Origin: Tillus elongatus
Lineage: Eukaryota > Arthropoda > Insecta > Coleoptera > Cleridae
NCBI GenBank assembly: GCA_964006375.1
Contig: OZ023265.1
Location: 160,778,118-160,842,117 of the forward strand
Length of the DNA: 64,000 bases
Reading direction: 5' to 3'
Shown: piece after piece, positions 9,498 through 19,785 of the stretch
Layout: every line of letters starts with the position of its first letter
Position numbering within the stretch: position 1 is the first letter of the stretch
Position numbers and translations under genes: made by a program
The notes under the pieces: model-generated
The model's database searches: none
Told to the model about the DNA's origin: nothing
Seen by the model: only the letters and a program-made list of their open reading frames with translations

Positions 9498-12020
9498 AGA
9501 TTTGGGGAGTTTTCAGAATTTTGTGATCTGATTTCTGAATATCCTTCCTCTGAGGTCGCCATTCTTGGTGACTTCAATGTCCATAATAAGGATTGACTAG
9601 GATCTTCAAAAACCAATACACAAGCGAGAGCAGCGGAGGCCTTTGCAGTCAGCAATTCTTTAGCCAATATGGTTCAGCAACCTACTTACTTTCATTGCAT
9701 CCCAACACACAGCCCAAATCCCTTGGATCTCTTTCTTACTACAAATCCTGACTGCTATAAGATATCAGTCACCGCCCCCCTTGGTCGCTCAGACCACGGC
9801 ATGGTCACTTCTTCCTGCGCAATGCAACCCGAGGTCACACAGTAATCACACCCACGTATCGTTTAGCACTGGGACGAAATGCGGGATTACTTTTCCTCAT
9901 TTCCATGGGCGTCTGTCTGCTTCTCTCATCCTGACCCCTCTGATATCTCACAAAACGTCACCGAAATTTCCAAGCTGGCATGGAATTATTTATTCCACAT
10001 ACACAGAAACCCTCTTCAGCCACTCAAAAGCCCTGGTTTTTTAAATCATGTGACAAGGCCAGACTTGAAAAGGTCAAAGCTCACAAAACGCTTCTACACA
10101 ATCCCAGTCAAGAAAACCGTCAAGCATTTGATGACGCAAGAAACCGCTATGTCCGCATTCTTTCTGAGGCAAAAAACTCGTTTAATAACCACATCAAAAA
10201 CAAAGTCCTCTTAAGCTCCAACGGCGGCAAACCCTTCTGGACTCTTGCTAAATCTATTGGGAATAATTTCTGCAAGAGCACGTTTCAACCTCTTGTTTCA
10301 GGGGATGGAATTGTTTCTACCGCCCTGGGCAATGCTGAACTTTTGCCTTGTTGTTCGTCGGCAATTCTACTCTCAACCCACCTCCAAATGTTCAACCACC
10401 AACAGTCCCCAATGTCACACATAAAATGGCGGATATCATTTTCAAAACTAAAAAGGTACAAAAGACACTTTCTTCTCTTAATACCAGGAAAGCCTCCAGC
10501 CTTGACGAGATCCCAGCAATTGTTCTGAAAAAATGCGCACCAGAACTTGCTCCTGTCCTGACCTGTCTGTTTCAGATATCTTACAATAGAGGCATATTCC
10601 CTAATAACTGGAAAACTGCTCAAGTACAACCCGTCCCCAAGAAAGGATTCAAAGCGCTTCCTAGCAACTACAGGCCTATTTCTCTCCTTTCAGTCATCTC
10701 TAAAGTGATGGAAAAGTATATAAACACTGAATTACTAAAATTTCTTGAAAAACACTCTAATCCACGACAGGCAGTATGGATTCCGTCAGCGCAGATCAAC
10801 TGCCGACCTCCTTTCCTTTGTCACCCATTCTTGGAACAAATCTATGGAACTACATGGTGAATCCCATTTTGTCGCTCTAGACATATCCAAAGCATTCGAC
10901 CAGGTCTGGCACGCAGCGCTGCTTAATAAACTTCCGGCCTATGGCCTACCACCAAATTCTGTACCTGGACAGCAAATTTCCTCTCCAACTGCAGCATTTC
11001 TGTTGTCGTGGATGGCCATTCCCCTAAACTGTATCCAATTAATGCAGGAGTCCCACAAGGTTCAGCTTTAGCCCCTACTTTCTTTTTTCTCCACATCAAT
11101 CACCTCCTCTCTAGCACATCCAACCCAGGTCACAGTTACGCGGATGACAGCACCCTTCACTCAAATATACAATATTCTAAGCCTGTCTCTTTAGCCCAAT
11201 TAGATGAGGATCGCAGACTCATGGAGGGTTCTGTCTCTGTGGATCTCCAAAAACTATTAGACTGGGGAAGTAGAAATCTTGTACAATTCAATTCCACCAA
11301 ATCTCAGTCGTGCTTTCTATCTAATAAGAGATACACCAGTAATGAGTCATTTTCACTTGTTGGCATTTCTGTGGATCGAAATCTCAATTGGCACCAACAT
11401 GTCACATCAATTGCAGAAGTGGCTGCTAATCAATTAGGTTTCCTCTTCCGGGCTCGCAAATACTTTTCACCAGCTAATCTCTATACCTTATATACTACTT
11501 CACAAATAAGGCGAAACCTCGAATACTGCTCCCGCATCTAGGGTGCCGCTGCCGCTTCTACACTCGCTATCCGGGACTCCATTTAGAAGAGAGCTATGCG
11601 TCTCATCGGTGACTCTACCCTCACCCAAAGGCTACCATCCCTTGCCCACCGACGTGCCGTTGGTGACCTCTCTCTCTCTTTTACAGATATCTGCACGGGC
11701 ACTGCTCAGAGGAGCTTTCTTCCATAGTTCCTCCACCTGCTGCCCCCAACAGGTCTACCAGGGGAAGAGAGCGAATGCACCCTTTTACTGCCCAGGTCAC
11801 CAGACTTAGAACATCTTGTTATACCTGCTCTTTTGTCCCGAGGACTTCATTCAAGTTGCGGAATTCCTTGACAGCACATGTTTTTCCTTCTCCTCCGAAC
11901 CTCCAAACCTTCAAGTCCAGAATTAACAAGTTGCCTCTTTCCTCCTTGTCGACACCCACGGTGCGATAGTATTTAGGCTCTGAGCCCTCGTGGTGTGTTG
12001 TTGAAAAAAAAAAAATTTGC
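9498..12020 (+). mobile_element. LINE family A copy 1 (CR1/jockey group), 5'-truncated
   Basis: Sense to Drp1 within its intron. It begins inside the endonuclease (VAILGDFNVHNKD, then PLDLFLTTNPD, then GRSDHGM), continues through an RNA-binding linker (KPWFFKSCDKARLEK) and an RT with PVPKKGFKALPS-NYRPISLLSVISKVMEKY, ALDISKAFDQVWHAALL, INAGVPQGSALAPTFF, HSYADDSTLHS and SFSLVGISVDRNLNW, and ends with a 3' UTR and an A12 run at about 12005-12016. At least five frame breaks make it inactive. The same family occurs inverted at 19786-21840. Confidence 0.85.
10348..11541 (+). pseudogene. Reverse transcriptase relic of LINE family A copy 1
   Basis: Three overlapping frames (10348-10860, 10745-11071, 11008-11541) together give a nearly complete RT. 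The YADD catalytic pair lies in SYADDSTLHS near 11137-11166, and the first palm Asp is in LDISKAFDQVW near 10880-10912. Frameshifts lie near 10760 and between about 10950 and 11050. After 11541 a TAG interrupts what was CSRIWGAA, and the C-terminal region runs on in shifted frames to about 11969. Confidence 0.82.
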
Positions 12021-12770
12021 ATGAATTGTAGTGTCCGACCAAACCTTCGGTTTCGGCAAGTTTCAGCACTAAATTAGAGTTTCGGTTTAGTTTTAATTTC
12101 GACAGAGAATCTGCTGAAATTGTGACCGAAACTGAAGCTACGTTTGTGGGTTTTCGTGTGGCCTTCAGGCATAGTGTCGAGTCGACGAGACCAGGAGACT
12201 ACGCTTCTACCTCATACCTCCCGAACCTCATTCTCATATCAAATAGAATATATATATTTTTTTTCAAGGCAACTAAACTATTCATTTATAAACTAAATAA
12301 CTGCTTCTATCAACACAAACACATATTTGCAACTGGCTGAAATGAACAGAAACTTGAAACCTATACAAAAGAATTACCTTAAAAGGAAGTTTTGGTTTCG
12401 GCCGAAACAGAGACCAAAACCCTGTTTCGGTTGCATAAACTAGTTTCGATCGGACATTAATGAATTGTAGGTCAGTCAAGTCATTTTAAGTTTTCCTGAG
12501 AGGTTTTACAAGTTTAATTGACATTTTTGACACCTTCAGAAAATGTAGGTTAACATATGTTTTATGGTTTTCTGAAGAATTATAATAAAAATGTTTTTAC
12601 TTAGCTACATTTTAGAAACTTTCTTAGGGTTTGTCTACTCAACCTTCAGAGTATTTGTTTGTGTAAATTTATCAAATATATACTTTCAGTTAAGTTTCTA
12701 ATTTTCCAAACTTTAGCATATTTCTTCCAGGTTTAAATGGTTTGTTTATATATTTATTTTTGCATTTTAG
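12021..12770. other. Drp1: Drp1 intron with degenerate TTTCGG-rich stretch
   Basis: Between 12040 and 12460 the bases TTTCGGTTTCGG and CGAAAC recur irregularly on both strands, suggesting an old degenerate repeat. The rest is AT-rich intron ending in a TTGCATTTTAG acceptor. Confidence 0.4.
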
Positions 12771-12912
12771 AAACGCCAATGGACCTAGACCGGCACTGTT
12801 TGTACCTGAAGTTTCTTTCGAATTGCTTGTTAAAAGACAAATTAGAAGATTAGAAGAACCATCGTTAAGATGTGTAGAATTGATACACGAAGAAATGCAA
12901 CGAATAATACAA
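12771..12912 (+). CDS. Drp1: Drp1 exon: stalk, [12 protein letters not shown] block
   Basis: The first base completes the Arg codon split from 9348. The exon then reads [39 protein letters not shown] and EEMQRIIQ, almost colinear with animal DNM1L. It ends CAA before a GTTAGT donor, phase 0 into the next exon at 18225. Functionally this is the stalk that forms the Drp1 dimer interface. Confidence 0.95.
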
Positions 12913-13134
12913 GTTAGTTGGTTTACTTTAGTTTTGACATAATTAGGTTACTTAATTGAGAATATAAATTATAAATGAGTGTACACAGAGTAAATATTCA
13001 TCTGGATCACTTTGGTTTATTGCACCAACGCAGATAATTGATTGCACAAGATACACCAATTTATCGCACCAAATTGAATAAATCCATTACACAGGATGCA
13101 TTTATTTATGGCATCAGTTGTAGTATTAATTAAA

Positions 13135-13135
<1 letters not shown>
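12913..13135. other. Drp1: Drp1 intron start
   Basis: Contains several GCACCAA/GCACAAG-type phrases that resemble the complement of the GTGCAATAA motif dominating the array at 14.8-17.9 kb. No gene seen. Confidence 0.4.

Positions 13136-13205
<70 letters not shown>
13136..13205. repeat. (TA)n array, about 70 bp
   Basis: Uninterrupted TA dinucleotides. It is one of thirteen such arrays in the window. Confidence 0.97.
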
Positions 13206-13209
<4 letters not shown>

Positions 13210-13517
13210 CTTTAACATTGGTCTCTTTCTGCGACTATGGCCAATCACCCGTGCCAAGAAACAGTTTTCACCTTACCATCCTGGAAACCTGCACAAACCC
13301 CTTGCGTTATATGAGGAGGGTAGGAATGGTACACGGGACCGGCGGCTTTACATCCATTTTGCTGAACAGAGCGTGCAGACATTCAACTTTCTCAAATACA
13401 CAATGCTGCAACTTCGATTGATGCTGACTTATTGTTTCGGCTATAGATTCCCTGACATACAGTTTAGCAAGGTGTTTGACAAATGAGTTTAAAAGCTTGC
13501 CCGTCACAAAAAAAACT
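13206..13517. other. Unrecognised open frame region in Drp1 intron
   Basis: The - strand is open from 13507 to 13307 (66 codons) with SFVKHLAKLYVRESIAETIS, and a second - frame is open with few stops. The composition is less AT-rich than the surroundings, suggesting decayed coding DNA of a mobile element, but I recognise no family. Confidence 0.3.
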
Positions 13518-13925
13518 TTTTCAGTAACAAATTCACTCGAATTTATTAGTAAAATTAAAGAGGTTAAATTGGTTGAAGGCTAGGTTTTGATTTCATTGTT
13601 TCCTAGTGTTCCCACAAAGCAAACGTTAACATATATAGAAGAGTTGTTAAAAATGAAGAACATAAATGAAAAGGTCTGTAAAGAATATTTAACTTTAACA
13701 AACCTTTGTATTAAACAAAATATTTTTCAATTCAACAATGAGTTTTTTTTTAAGAAACCAAAGGCACGATAATGCGCAACGAGCTACATTTATTGTAGAC
13801 CTTTTCATAAGTAGATTTGAAACAGATCTTGAAAGTGAAAGTGAGTATTTTCCTAGAGTATGATTTCGTTATGTGGATTATATTTTCACAGTGTTTAAGA
13901 GAAGAGAAGATTTTATGGTAAATTT
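13518..13925 (+). pseudogene. Penelope-like element RT relic
   Basis: The frame contains NSLEFISKIKEVKLVEG, then SLFPSVPTKQTLTYIEELLK (the PLE motif where active copies read SLFPSVPT/SLYTNIPT after FDV), then LTNLCIKQNIFQFNNEFF. After a break it has RYVDYIFTVFKR, where the YVDD catalytic pair has become YVDY. Several indels and stops make it inactive. The element is interrupted at about 13926 by a foldback repeat, and its 3' part resumes at about 14295. Confidence 0.78.
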
Positions 13926-14294
13926 ACAGTTTAACTCCTGAACGCTTTTCAAATATTTTTTTTCAGAAACGCCTAGGATGCACAACCCACAAGAAAAATT
14001 TCTTGTTCTCACCCACCAAGGAAGTTACGGGACCAGGAGAGAAGATGTGTGCTGGGCGGGGTAGGTAGTAAAAAGGAAATATGAGCAGAAAATGCGAAGA
14101 AAATGGCTTGAAAGCTGTCTTTCACATCCTGAAACCATATCCCCCCTAAACCCTGCCTACCCCGCACAGCACCCCTATTCATGCCAGATCCTGTAACTTC
14201 CTTAGGGGGTGTGAACAAGAAATTTTTCTTGTGGTTTATGCAATGAGGGTGGTTGTACCCACACGAGAGGGGAAGCAAAATCCCTATGGCGAAA
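13926..14294. repeat. Foldback element inserted in a PLE relic
   Basis: A phrase with AAGAAAAATTTCTTGTT and GGAAGTTAC at about 13991-14030 returns as its reverse complement at about 14188-14235, so the segment can fold into a long hairpin. Related sequence forms the 850-bp palindrome at 34.8-35.66 kb. It splits PLE-derived sequence on both sides. No ORF of note. Confidence 0.7.
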
Positions 14295-14760
14295 TTAATA
14301 AGAAATATTAGACAACCAGGACAGCTAAACACCTTCGAAAGTATAGATATTGCGAAATATAGTAATAATAAAAAATGTACGAATCTCACTCCGCCACCTA
14401 TGGGCAGTGTCCTGATTACTTTATAAAATAAATACCAGCAGAAGCACATCCGATAGATAATAAAAGAATACATATATTTCCGTCAAACGAAATATGTTAA
14501 TTTTGGTGTCATTGAATCTCCCTAAATAGTTTTTTTTTTCCTCAGGGCTCGTCCGCGTCTTTGCCGCCCTGATAGCACCGCAGCCTTTGGCTTATTGTGC
14601 ATCCCTAAATCGTTAGTGACCAACTACTTGCAGAAGAATATAGAGTCGTGGTTATAAGCTATTTGGAATTATTCATCTTCTGATGACGTTAACTTGGTTA
14701 GTGAAACGATCGTCGGTTTATTTAAATGTGTTGTGGTGGGTTCTTCAAGTGTGATTACCA
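14295..14760 (+). pseudogene. PLE 3' end with hammerhead-like motif
   Basis: The segment AACCAGGACAGCTAAA and following matches the - strand PLE relic at about 27040-27150, i.e. the end of the PLE protein and its 3' flank. At 14678-14716 it has CTGATGACGTTAACTTG followed by GTTAGTGAAACGATCGTC, a CUGAUGA-stem-GAAAC arrangement like the hammerhead ribozymes known in Penelope-like elements. A near-identical motif occurs in the relic at 26707-26743 (-). Confidence 0.6.
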
Positions 14761-14963
14761 AAAATATTGTTAATACAAATTCAAAAATATTGTCAACATT
14801 TATTTTAAATTTTTATTTTTAAAAGTTTAGTGCAATCAATTTCTGCAACAACCGGTCCAATAAATTCACTGTACTCTAAAAATATTAATTGTGTGCAATA
14901 TATGTATTATGTTGAGTGCAATAAGTTCATATATTAAGTACAATAATTTCTGATCCAATAAAG

Positions 14964-15355
14964 TGATGCATTTCAAGTTTTTTGCAATTTTATTTTTGCA
15001 CGCTTCTCTAATAATTTTTTTTGAAGATTCAGGTAATTTTTTAAATTTCAGTTTCAATACTAGCAATGAGTTCTATATCGGTTTTTTTTTGTGACTGTAG
15101 ACCGAATTTTAAACCCTTGTTTAGGAGGTCAAACTCCTTTTTATTAAACGACTGTGAAGAAAGTTTTTCTGTGAGGTCAATTTTTCGAGAAACCAGTTTT
15201 TTGTTTTTAATTTGCCATTTTACCAGTTGTTTGAACTTTTAATTTTGTATATTAATTTTTCTCACCAACTTCGTGTTAATGACTACAAACATTTTTCTCT
15301 GAAAATTGCACCATTCTTCATATTCTAAGTCATCTAACTTAAAGGTTAACTTTTT
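14964..15355 (-). pseudogene. PLE N-terminal domain remnant, array copy 1
   Basis: On the - strand the block reads KKLTFKLDDLEYEEWCNFQ, then WQIKNKK, EKLSSQSFNKKE, LLNKGLKFGLQ and IASIETEIKKLPESSKK. The pattern 'sFnk.Ei.iLnkGLkF' followed by 'IE.iiasiE....lpe' is typical of the region before the RT in Penelope-like proteins. There are internal stops (one near 15240). It is less intact than copies 2 and 3. Confidence 0.6.
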
Positions 15356-15884
15356 AAACAAAGTAATGCATGTTGTGCATTGAGTTTGTTGCTTCTGGTG
15401 CTATAAAATCATGCTAGATGTTATGCAATTAATGAATGTACTAATAAGAAATATTATGAAAGGAACATATTTTAACAACTTTTATTTTCAATTTTTATTC
15501 TTAACAATTTAGTGCAATCAATTTTTACAACTGGTCCAATAAATTCATATATAAAGTGCTATAATTTCTGATCCAATAAAGTAATGCATGTTGTGCATTG
15601 AGTTTGTTACATCTGGTGTTATAAAATCGTGCTAGATGTTGTGAAATTAATGAATGTATTAATAACAAACATTATGAACGGGACAGAACTCATATAAATT
15701 CAAAACTATTGTCAACATTTATTTTCAATTTTTACTTTAAAAAGTTCAGTGCAATCAATTTCCGCAACAACCAGTCCAATAAATTCACTGTACTCTAAAA
15801 AGATAATTCGTGTGCCATATATTTATTAAGTTGAGTGCAATAAGTTCATATATAAAGTGCAATAATTTCTGATTCAATAAAGTA

Positions 15885-16282
15885 ATGCATTTCAAGTTTT
15901 TTGAAATTTTATTTTTACACGCTTCTCTAATAACATTTTTTGAAGATTCAGGTAATTTTTTTACCTTTTCCTGTTTCAATACTAGCAATGACTTCTACAT
16001 CGATTTTTTGTGTGACTGTGGACCGAATTTCAACCCCTTGTTTAGGATGTCAATCTCATTTTTATTAAACGACTGCCAAGAAAGTTTTTCTACGAGGTCA
16101 ATTTTCAGAGGAACTGGTTTTTCGTTTTTAAGTTGACATTTTACCAGTTCTTTAAACTTTTTATTTTGTATATTAATTTTCTTCACCAACTTCGCGTTAA
16201 CGACTACAAACATTTTCCTCTGAATATTGCACCATTCTTCATATTCTAAGTTATCTAACTTAAAGGTTAACTTTTGAAACAA
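15885..16282 (-). pseudogene. PLE N-terminal domain remnant, array copy 2
   Basis: The - frame 16282-15995 gives KLTFKLDNLEYEEWCNIQR, FKELVKCQLKNEKPVPLK, NKNEIDILNKGLKFGPQS and continues in a second frame (15988-15785) with LPESSKNVIREACKNKISK. This is the same domain as in the neighbouring array copies. One frameshift near 15990 separates the two parts. There is no RT or GIY-YIG in the unit, so the array multiplies only the N-terminal part. Confidence 0.65.
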
Positions 16283-16875
16283 AGTAATGCATGTTGTGCA
16301 TTGAGTTTGTTACTTCTGGTGTTATAAAATCATGCTAGATGTTGTGCAATTAATGAATGTACTAATAAGAAACATTATGAAAGGGACGTAACTCGTATAA
16401 ATTCAAAAATATTGTCAACTTTTATTTTCAATTTTTATTCCTAAAAATTTAGTGCAATCCATTTCTACAACAACTGGTGCAATAAATTCACTGTACTCTA
16501 AAAAGATAATGCGTGTGCAATATATGTATAACGTTGAGTGCAATAAATTCATATATAAAGTGCAATAATTTCTGATCCAATAAAGTAGTGCATGTTGTGC
16601 ATTGAGTTTGTTACATCTGGTGCTATAAAATCATGCTAGATGTTGTGAAATTAATGAATGTACTAATAAGAAATATTATGAACGGGACAGAACTCATATA
16701 AATTCGAAACTATTGTCAACATTTATTTTTAAAAGTTTAGTGCAATCAATTTCCGCAACAACCGGCCCAATAAATTCACTGTACTCTAAACAGAAAATTC
16801 ATGTGCCATATATTTATTAAGTTCAGTGCAATAAGTTCATATATAAAGTGCAATCATTTCTGATCCAATAAAGTA

Positions 16876-17273
16876 ATGCATTTCAAGTTTTTTGAAATTT
16901 TATTTTTACATGCTTCTCTAATAACATTTTTTGAAGATTCAAGTAATTTTTTTACCTTTTCCTGTTTCAATACTAGCAATGACGTCTACATCGTTTTTTT
17001 TTGTGACTGTAGACCGAGTTTCAACCCCTTGTTTAGGATGTCAATCTCATTTTTATTAAACGATTGCGATGAAAGTTTTTCTACGAGGTCAGTTTTCCGA
17101 GGAACTGGTTTTTTGTTTTTAATTTGCCATTTTACCAATTGTTTGAACTTTTTATTTTGTATATTAATTTTCCTCACCAACTTCGTGTTAATGACTACAA
17201 ACATTTTTCTCTGAAAATTGCACCATTCTTCATATTCTAAGTCATCTAACTTAAAGGTTAACTTTTTAAACAA
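16876..17273 (-). pseudogene. PLE N-terminal domain remnant, array copy 3
   Basis: The - frame 17273-16986 reads KLTFKLDDLEYEEWCNFQR, then LVKWQIKNKKPVPRK and NKNEIDILNKGLKLGLQSQ, closely matching copies 1 and 2. It continues with SSKNVIREACK in a shifted frame. The domain assignment rests on its resemblance to the pre-RT region of PLEs. Confidence 0.65.
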
Positions 17274-18224
17274 AGTAATGCATGTTGTGCATTGAGTTTG
17301 TTGGATCCTGTGCTATCCTAGATGTTGTGCTATTAATGAATGTACTAATAAGAAACATGAAAGGGACAGAACTCATATAAATTCAAAAATATTGTCAACA
17401 TTTATTTTCAATTTTTATTTTTAAAAGTTTAGTGCATTCAGTTTCCGCAACAACCAGTCCAATAAATTCACTGTACTCTAAAAAGATAATTCATGTGCAA
17501 TATATTTATTACGTTGAGTGCAATAAGTTCATATATAAAGTGCAATAATTTCTGATCCAATAAAGTACTGCATGTTGTGCGTTAAATTTGTTGCTGGTGC
17601 TATAAAATCATGCTAGACATTGTGGAATTAATGAATGTACTCATAAAACTTTTATTTTCAATTTTTGTTCTTAAAAATTTTGTACAATCAATTTCTGCTA
17701 CAACTGGTCCAGTAGGTTTACTATACTCTGCAAAATAATTTATGTGCAATATATTTATTATGTAGAGTGCAATAAATTCATATGTGCAGTGCAATAATTT
17801 CTGGTGTGATAAAGAAACACAGGTTGTGCATTGAATTTGTTGCATCTGGTGCTATAAATTTTGTATACTTCCAGCGAATTCATTACATAAATTTATGCAT
17901 GCTGTGCAAAGAATCCACTGTATCTGTTGCAGTAACTATGACCCAAAAGTCATTAATTTGGATCTGCGGTCATAAACTTGCCATTTTACACATTAAAATA
18001 GTTTGTTAATCAAAAGCAATCCTGCACTACAGGTATACCTGCAGTTAATTTGAATTAAGTGTTGCAAGTTTGCTATTGAAAAGAAGGTTAAATTTTTTTA
18101 CTAAATGCCCTTGATGTTTCTGCTTTTAAGTCTCTAATTGAATTATGAAGTACTGAACTAGTTTTTCTTGAAAGGTCACAAAATTATTCGATAAAGTTTT
18201 ATTCTATTTTAATGTTTATTTTAG

Positions 18225-18506
18225 CACTGTGGAAGTGAAGTTCAACAAGAGATGCTCCGTTTTCCAAAACTGTACGAACGTATTGTTGATGTTGTTACCC
18301 AGTTATTGAGGAGACGTCTTCCAACAACAAACCAGATGGTGGAAAACCTTGTAGCCATCGAGCTCGCTTATATAAATACAAAACATCCTGATTTCTACAA
18401 GGACATAGCGATGGTTCCTACCATGATAAAATCTGGTGACGGTAATCGTGCAAGTCGCCCCAAAAGTATGTTTGGAAAACATCAGGGGAATGAACCAGAA
18501 GAATTG
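18225..18506 (+). CDS. Drp1: Drp1 exon: stalk to variable domain
   Basis: The exon starts at CAC after a TTTATTTTAG acceptor and encodes HCGSEVQQEMLRFPKLYE, RRRLPTTNQMVENLVAIE and LAYINTKHPDFYKDIAM, matching the end of the DNM1L stalk. It then diverges into a Ser/Gly/Lys-rich stretch (NRASRPKSMFGKHQGNEPEEL), the start of the poorly conserved variable (B-insert) region. It ends TTG before GTAAGC, phase 0. The variable region governs membrane contact and regulation in known Drp1s. Confidence 0.95.
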
Positions 18507-18563
18507 GTAAGCATTTTAGTATTTTATACTATTTTAGTTTATATTTTCTTGATGTTTTGTTAG

Positions 18564-18671
18564 ATAGCACCATCCTCTTCTGTTCAAACACGAGAAGACG
18601 ATTTCTTTAACTATCTCTTCCGAATGTTGCCTGTTAGTAGCTATAATGACTTCATGAATGCACTGCAGCAG
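18564..18671 (+). CDS. Drp1: Drp1 exon: variable-domain exon (predicted)
   Basis: An open 36-codon stretch in phase 0 lies between a TTTTGTTAG acceptor (57 bases after the preceding exon) and a CAG/GTATTG donor: IAPSSSVQTREDDFFNYLF, then MLPVSSYNDFMNALQQ. The phase suits both flanking exons. Variable-domain sequence is poorly conserved, so the call rests on splice sites and frame. It could be alternatively spliced, as variable-domain exons are in other animals. Confidence 0.7.
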
Positions 18672-19190
18672 GTATTGGTTAATATTTTGGTTGTCTGTTT
18701 TTATACATGTATTGGTGCTTTTACGAATGAATTTGCCACCCTTAAAACTGAAAATTTTCATTGATAATACCTCATGGCTCCATTTCATTTCTTAACTCAA
18801 CATTTATGTTCTTTAAAATTCATGTGATCCATTTCATAGTTGGCTTGTTGACTTTAATTGCCTAGTTTGGGCTGAGTGGATATTTTAAAAGCAGTGGTAG
18901 GTGATCTTTGTTTTGAGTAAAATTAAGAAAACCTTTTGTAAACTTGTTGAATATGACTGACTCGACAAGATCATAATGTATGTGATATAAATAAAATATA
19001 AAGGAGTATAATACTTTGGATGAAGACAAAAAACAATGTACACATGTACAATGGCAACAACAACAACAACAGATTAAGACAGTTTATAATCAGCTGAGTT
19101 TAAGTGCCACAGGTGAAGTGAGGTACTCTTCAGTCTATCAAAGTGGTTTTGACCTAAGTACCTCTTCGTTGTACTCTTAAATTTTTTTTA
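18672..19190. other. Drp1: Drp1 intron, no recognised feature
   Basis: AT-rich, with a short (CAA)n run at about 19050-19069. No gene or transposon motif recognised. Confidence 0.5.
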
Positions 19191-19560
19191 AATCCTGCTT
19201 CTTCATTGCCTCAGGAAGATGCCCTTTGTTCAGGGATCGATAAACTATCATACATGCTGTCGGACCTTAAGCAACAAACCATCAGCATATAATGTGTAAT
19301 GATAAGGAAGCGTACTATCCTGGAAATCATTGTCATAAACTATAAATAGCAGAGGTCCAAAGATAGAACCCTGTGAAACTCAATAAAGTACATAGAACCC
19401 GGTGACAACCCTCACTGTTGCCTGACAGGACGCAGTCAAAGATATATGAAGATCCTGGACACATACCTCTCCAGCTTGCCAAGAAGAATATGATGCCTGA
19501 CACAGTTATATGAAATAAGAATAAGATGCATCAGGCGCATCTGCTTTGACTGTCTCAAAA
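19191..19560 (-). pseudogene. LINE RT fragment
   Basis: On the - strand the frame contains VSQGSIFGPLLFIVYDNDF followed by YTLYADGLLL, i.e. the 'PQGSILGPLLF' and FADD motifs of a non-LTR RT, with YADG replacing YADD. Upstream codons resemble the preceding palm region. The fragment is about 370 bp and dead. It is a different family from the adjoining LINE at 19786. Confidence 0.65.
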
Positions 19561-19785
19561 AGACAAGATAATGGACTGATATAACAAATTTATTAGAAAA
19601 TCTGGGAATAAAATCAATAGGCCAATGTGACTGCCAACATCCTCAAAGAAGAGACACTAGAATTTACATTACCAACCATTACTAAATTGATTAATGAAGT
19701 GTTAGAAAGTTGTTCTTATCCAAAGGTATTGAAGCAGACACTGCTAACACACTGCTTAGACAGATTCATAAATCAGGAGATTTTT

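Larger units (their letters stand above)
14761..18010. repeat. Tandem array of PLE-derived 0.9-1.0 kb units
   Basis: The sequence is built of repeating units containing GTGCAATAATTTCTGATC, CAATAAATTCACTGTACTC, TTGTGCATTGAGTTTGTT and TGCTAGATGTTGTG. Three units also carry the same approximately 400-bp coding-like block (starting near 14964, 15885 and 16876, so unit lengths of about 919 and 991 bp). A shorter unit near 17.3-17.9 kb lacks that block. The array lies wholly within the Drp1 intron 12913-18224. Confidence 0.85.

Noticed and set aside
14761..18010. CRISPR-like or centromeric satellite array
   Set aside because: Units are about 0.9-1.0 kb, contain decayed PLE coding sequence and lie in an intron of an animal gene.
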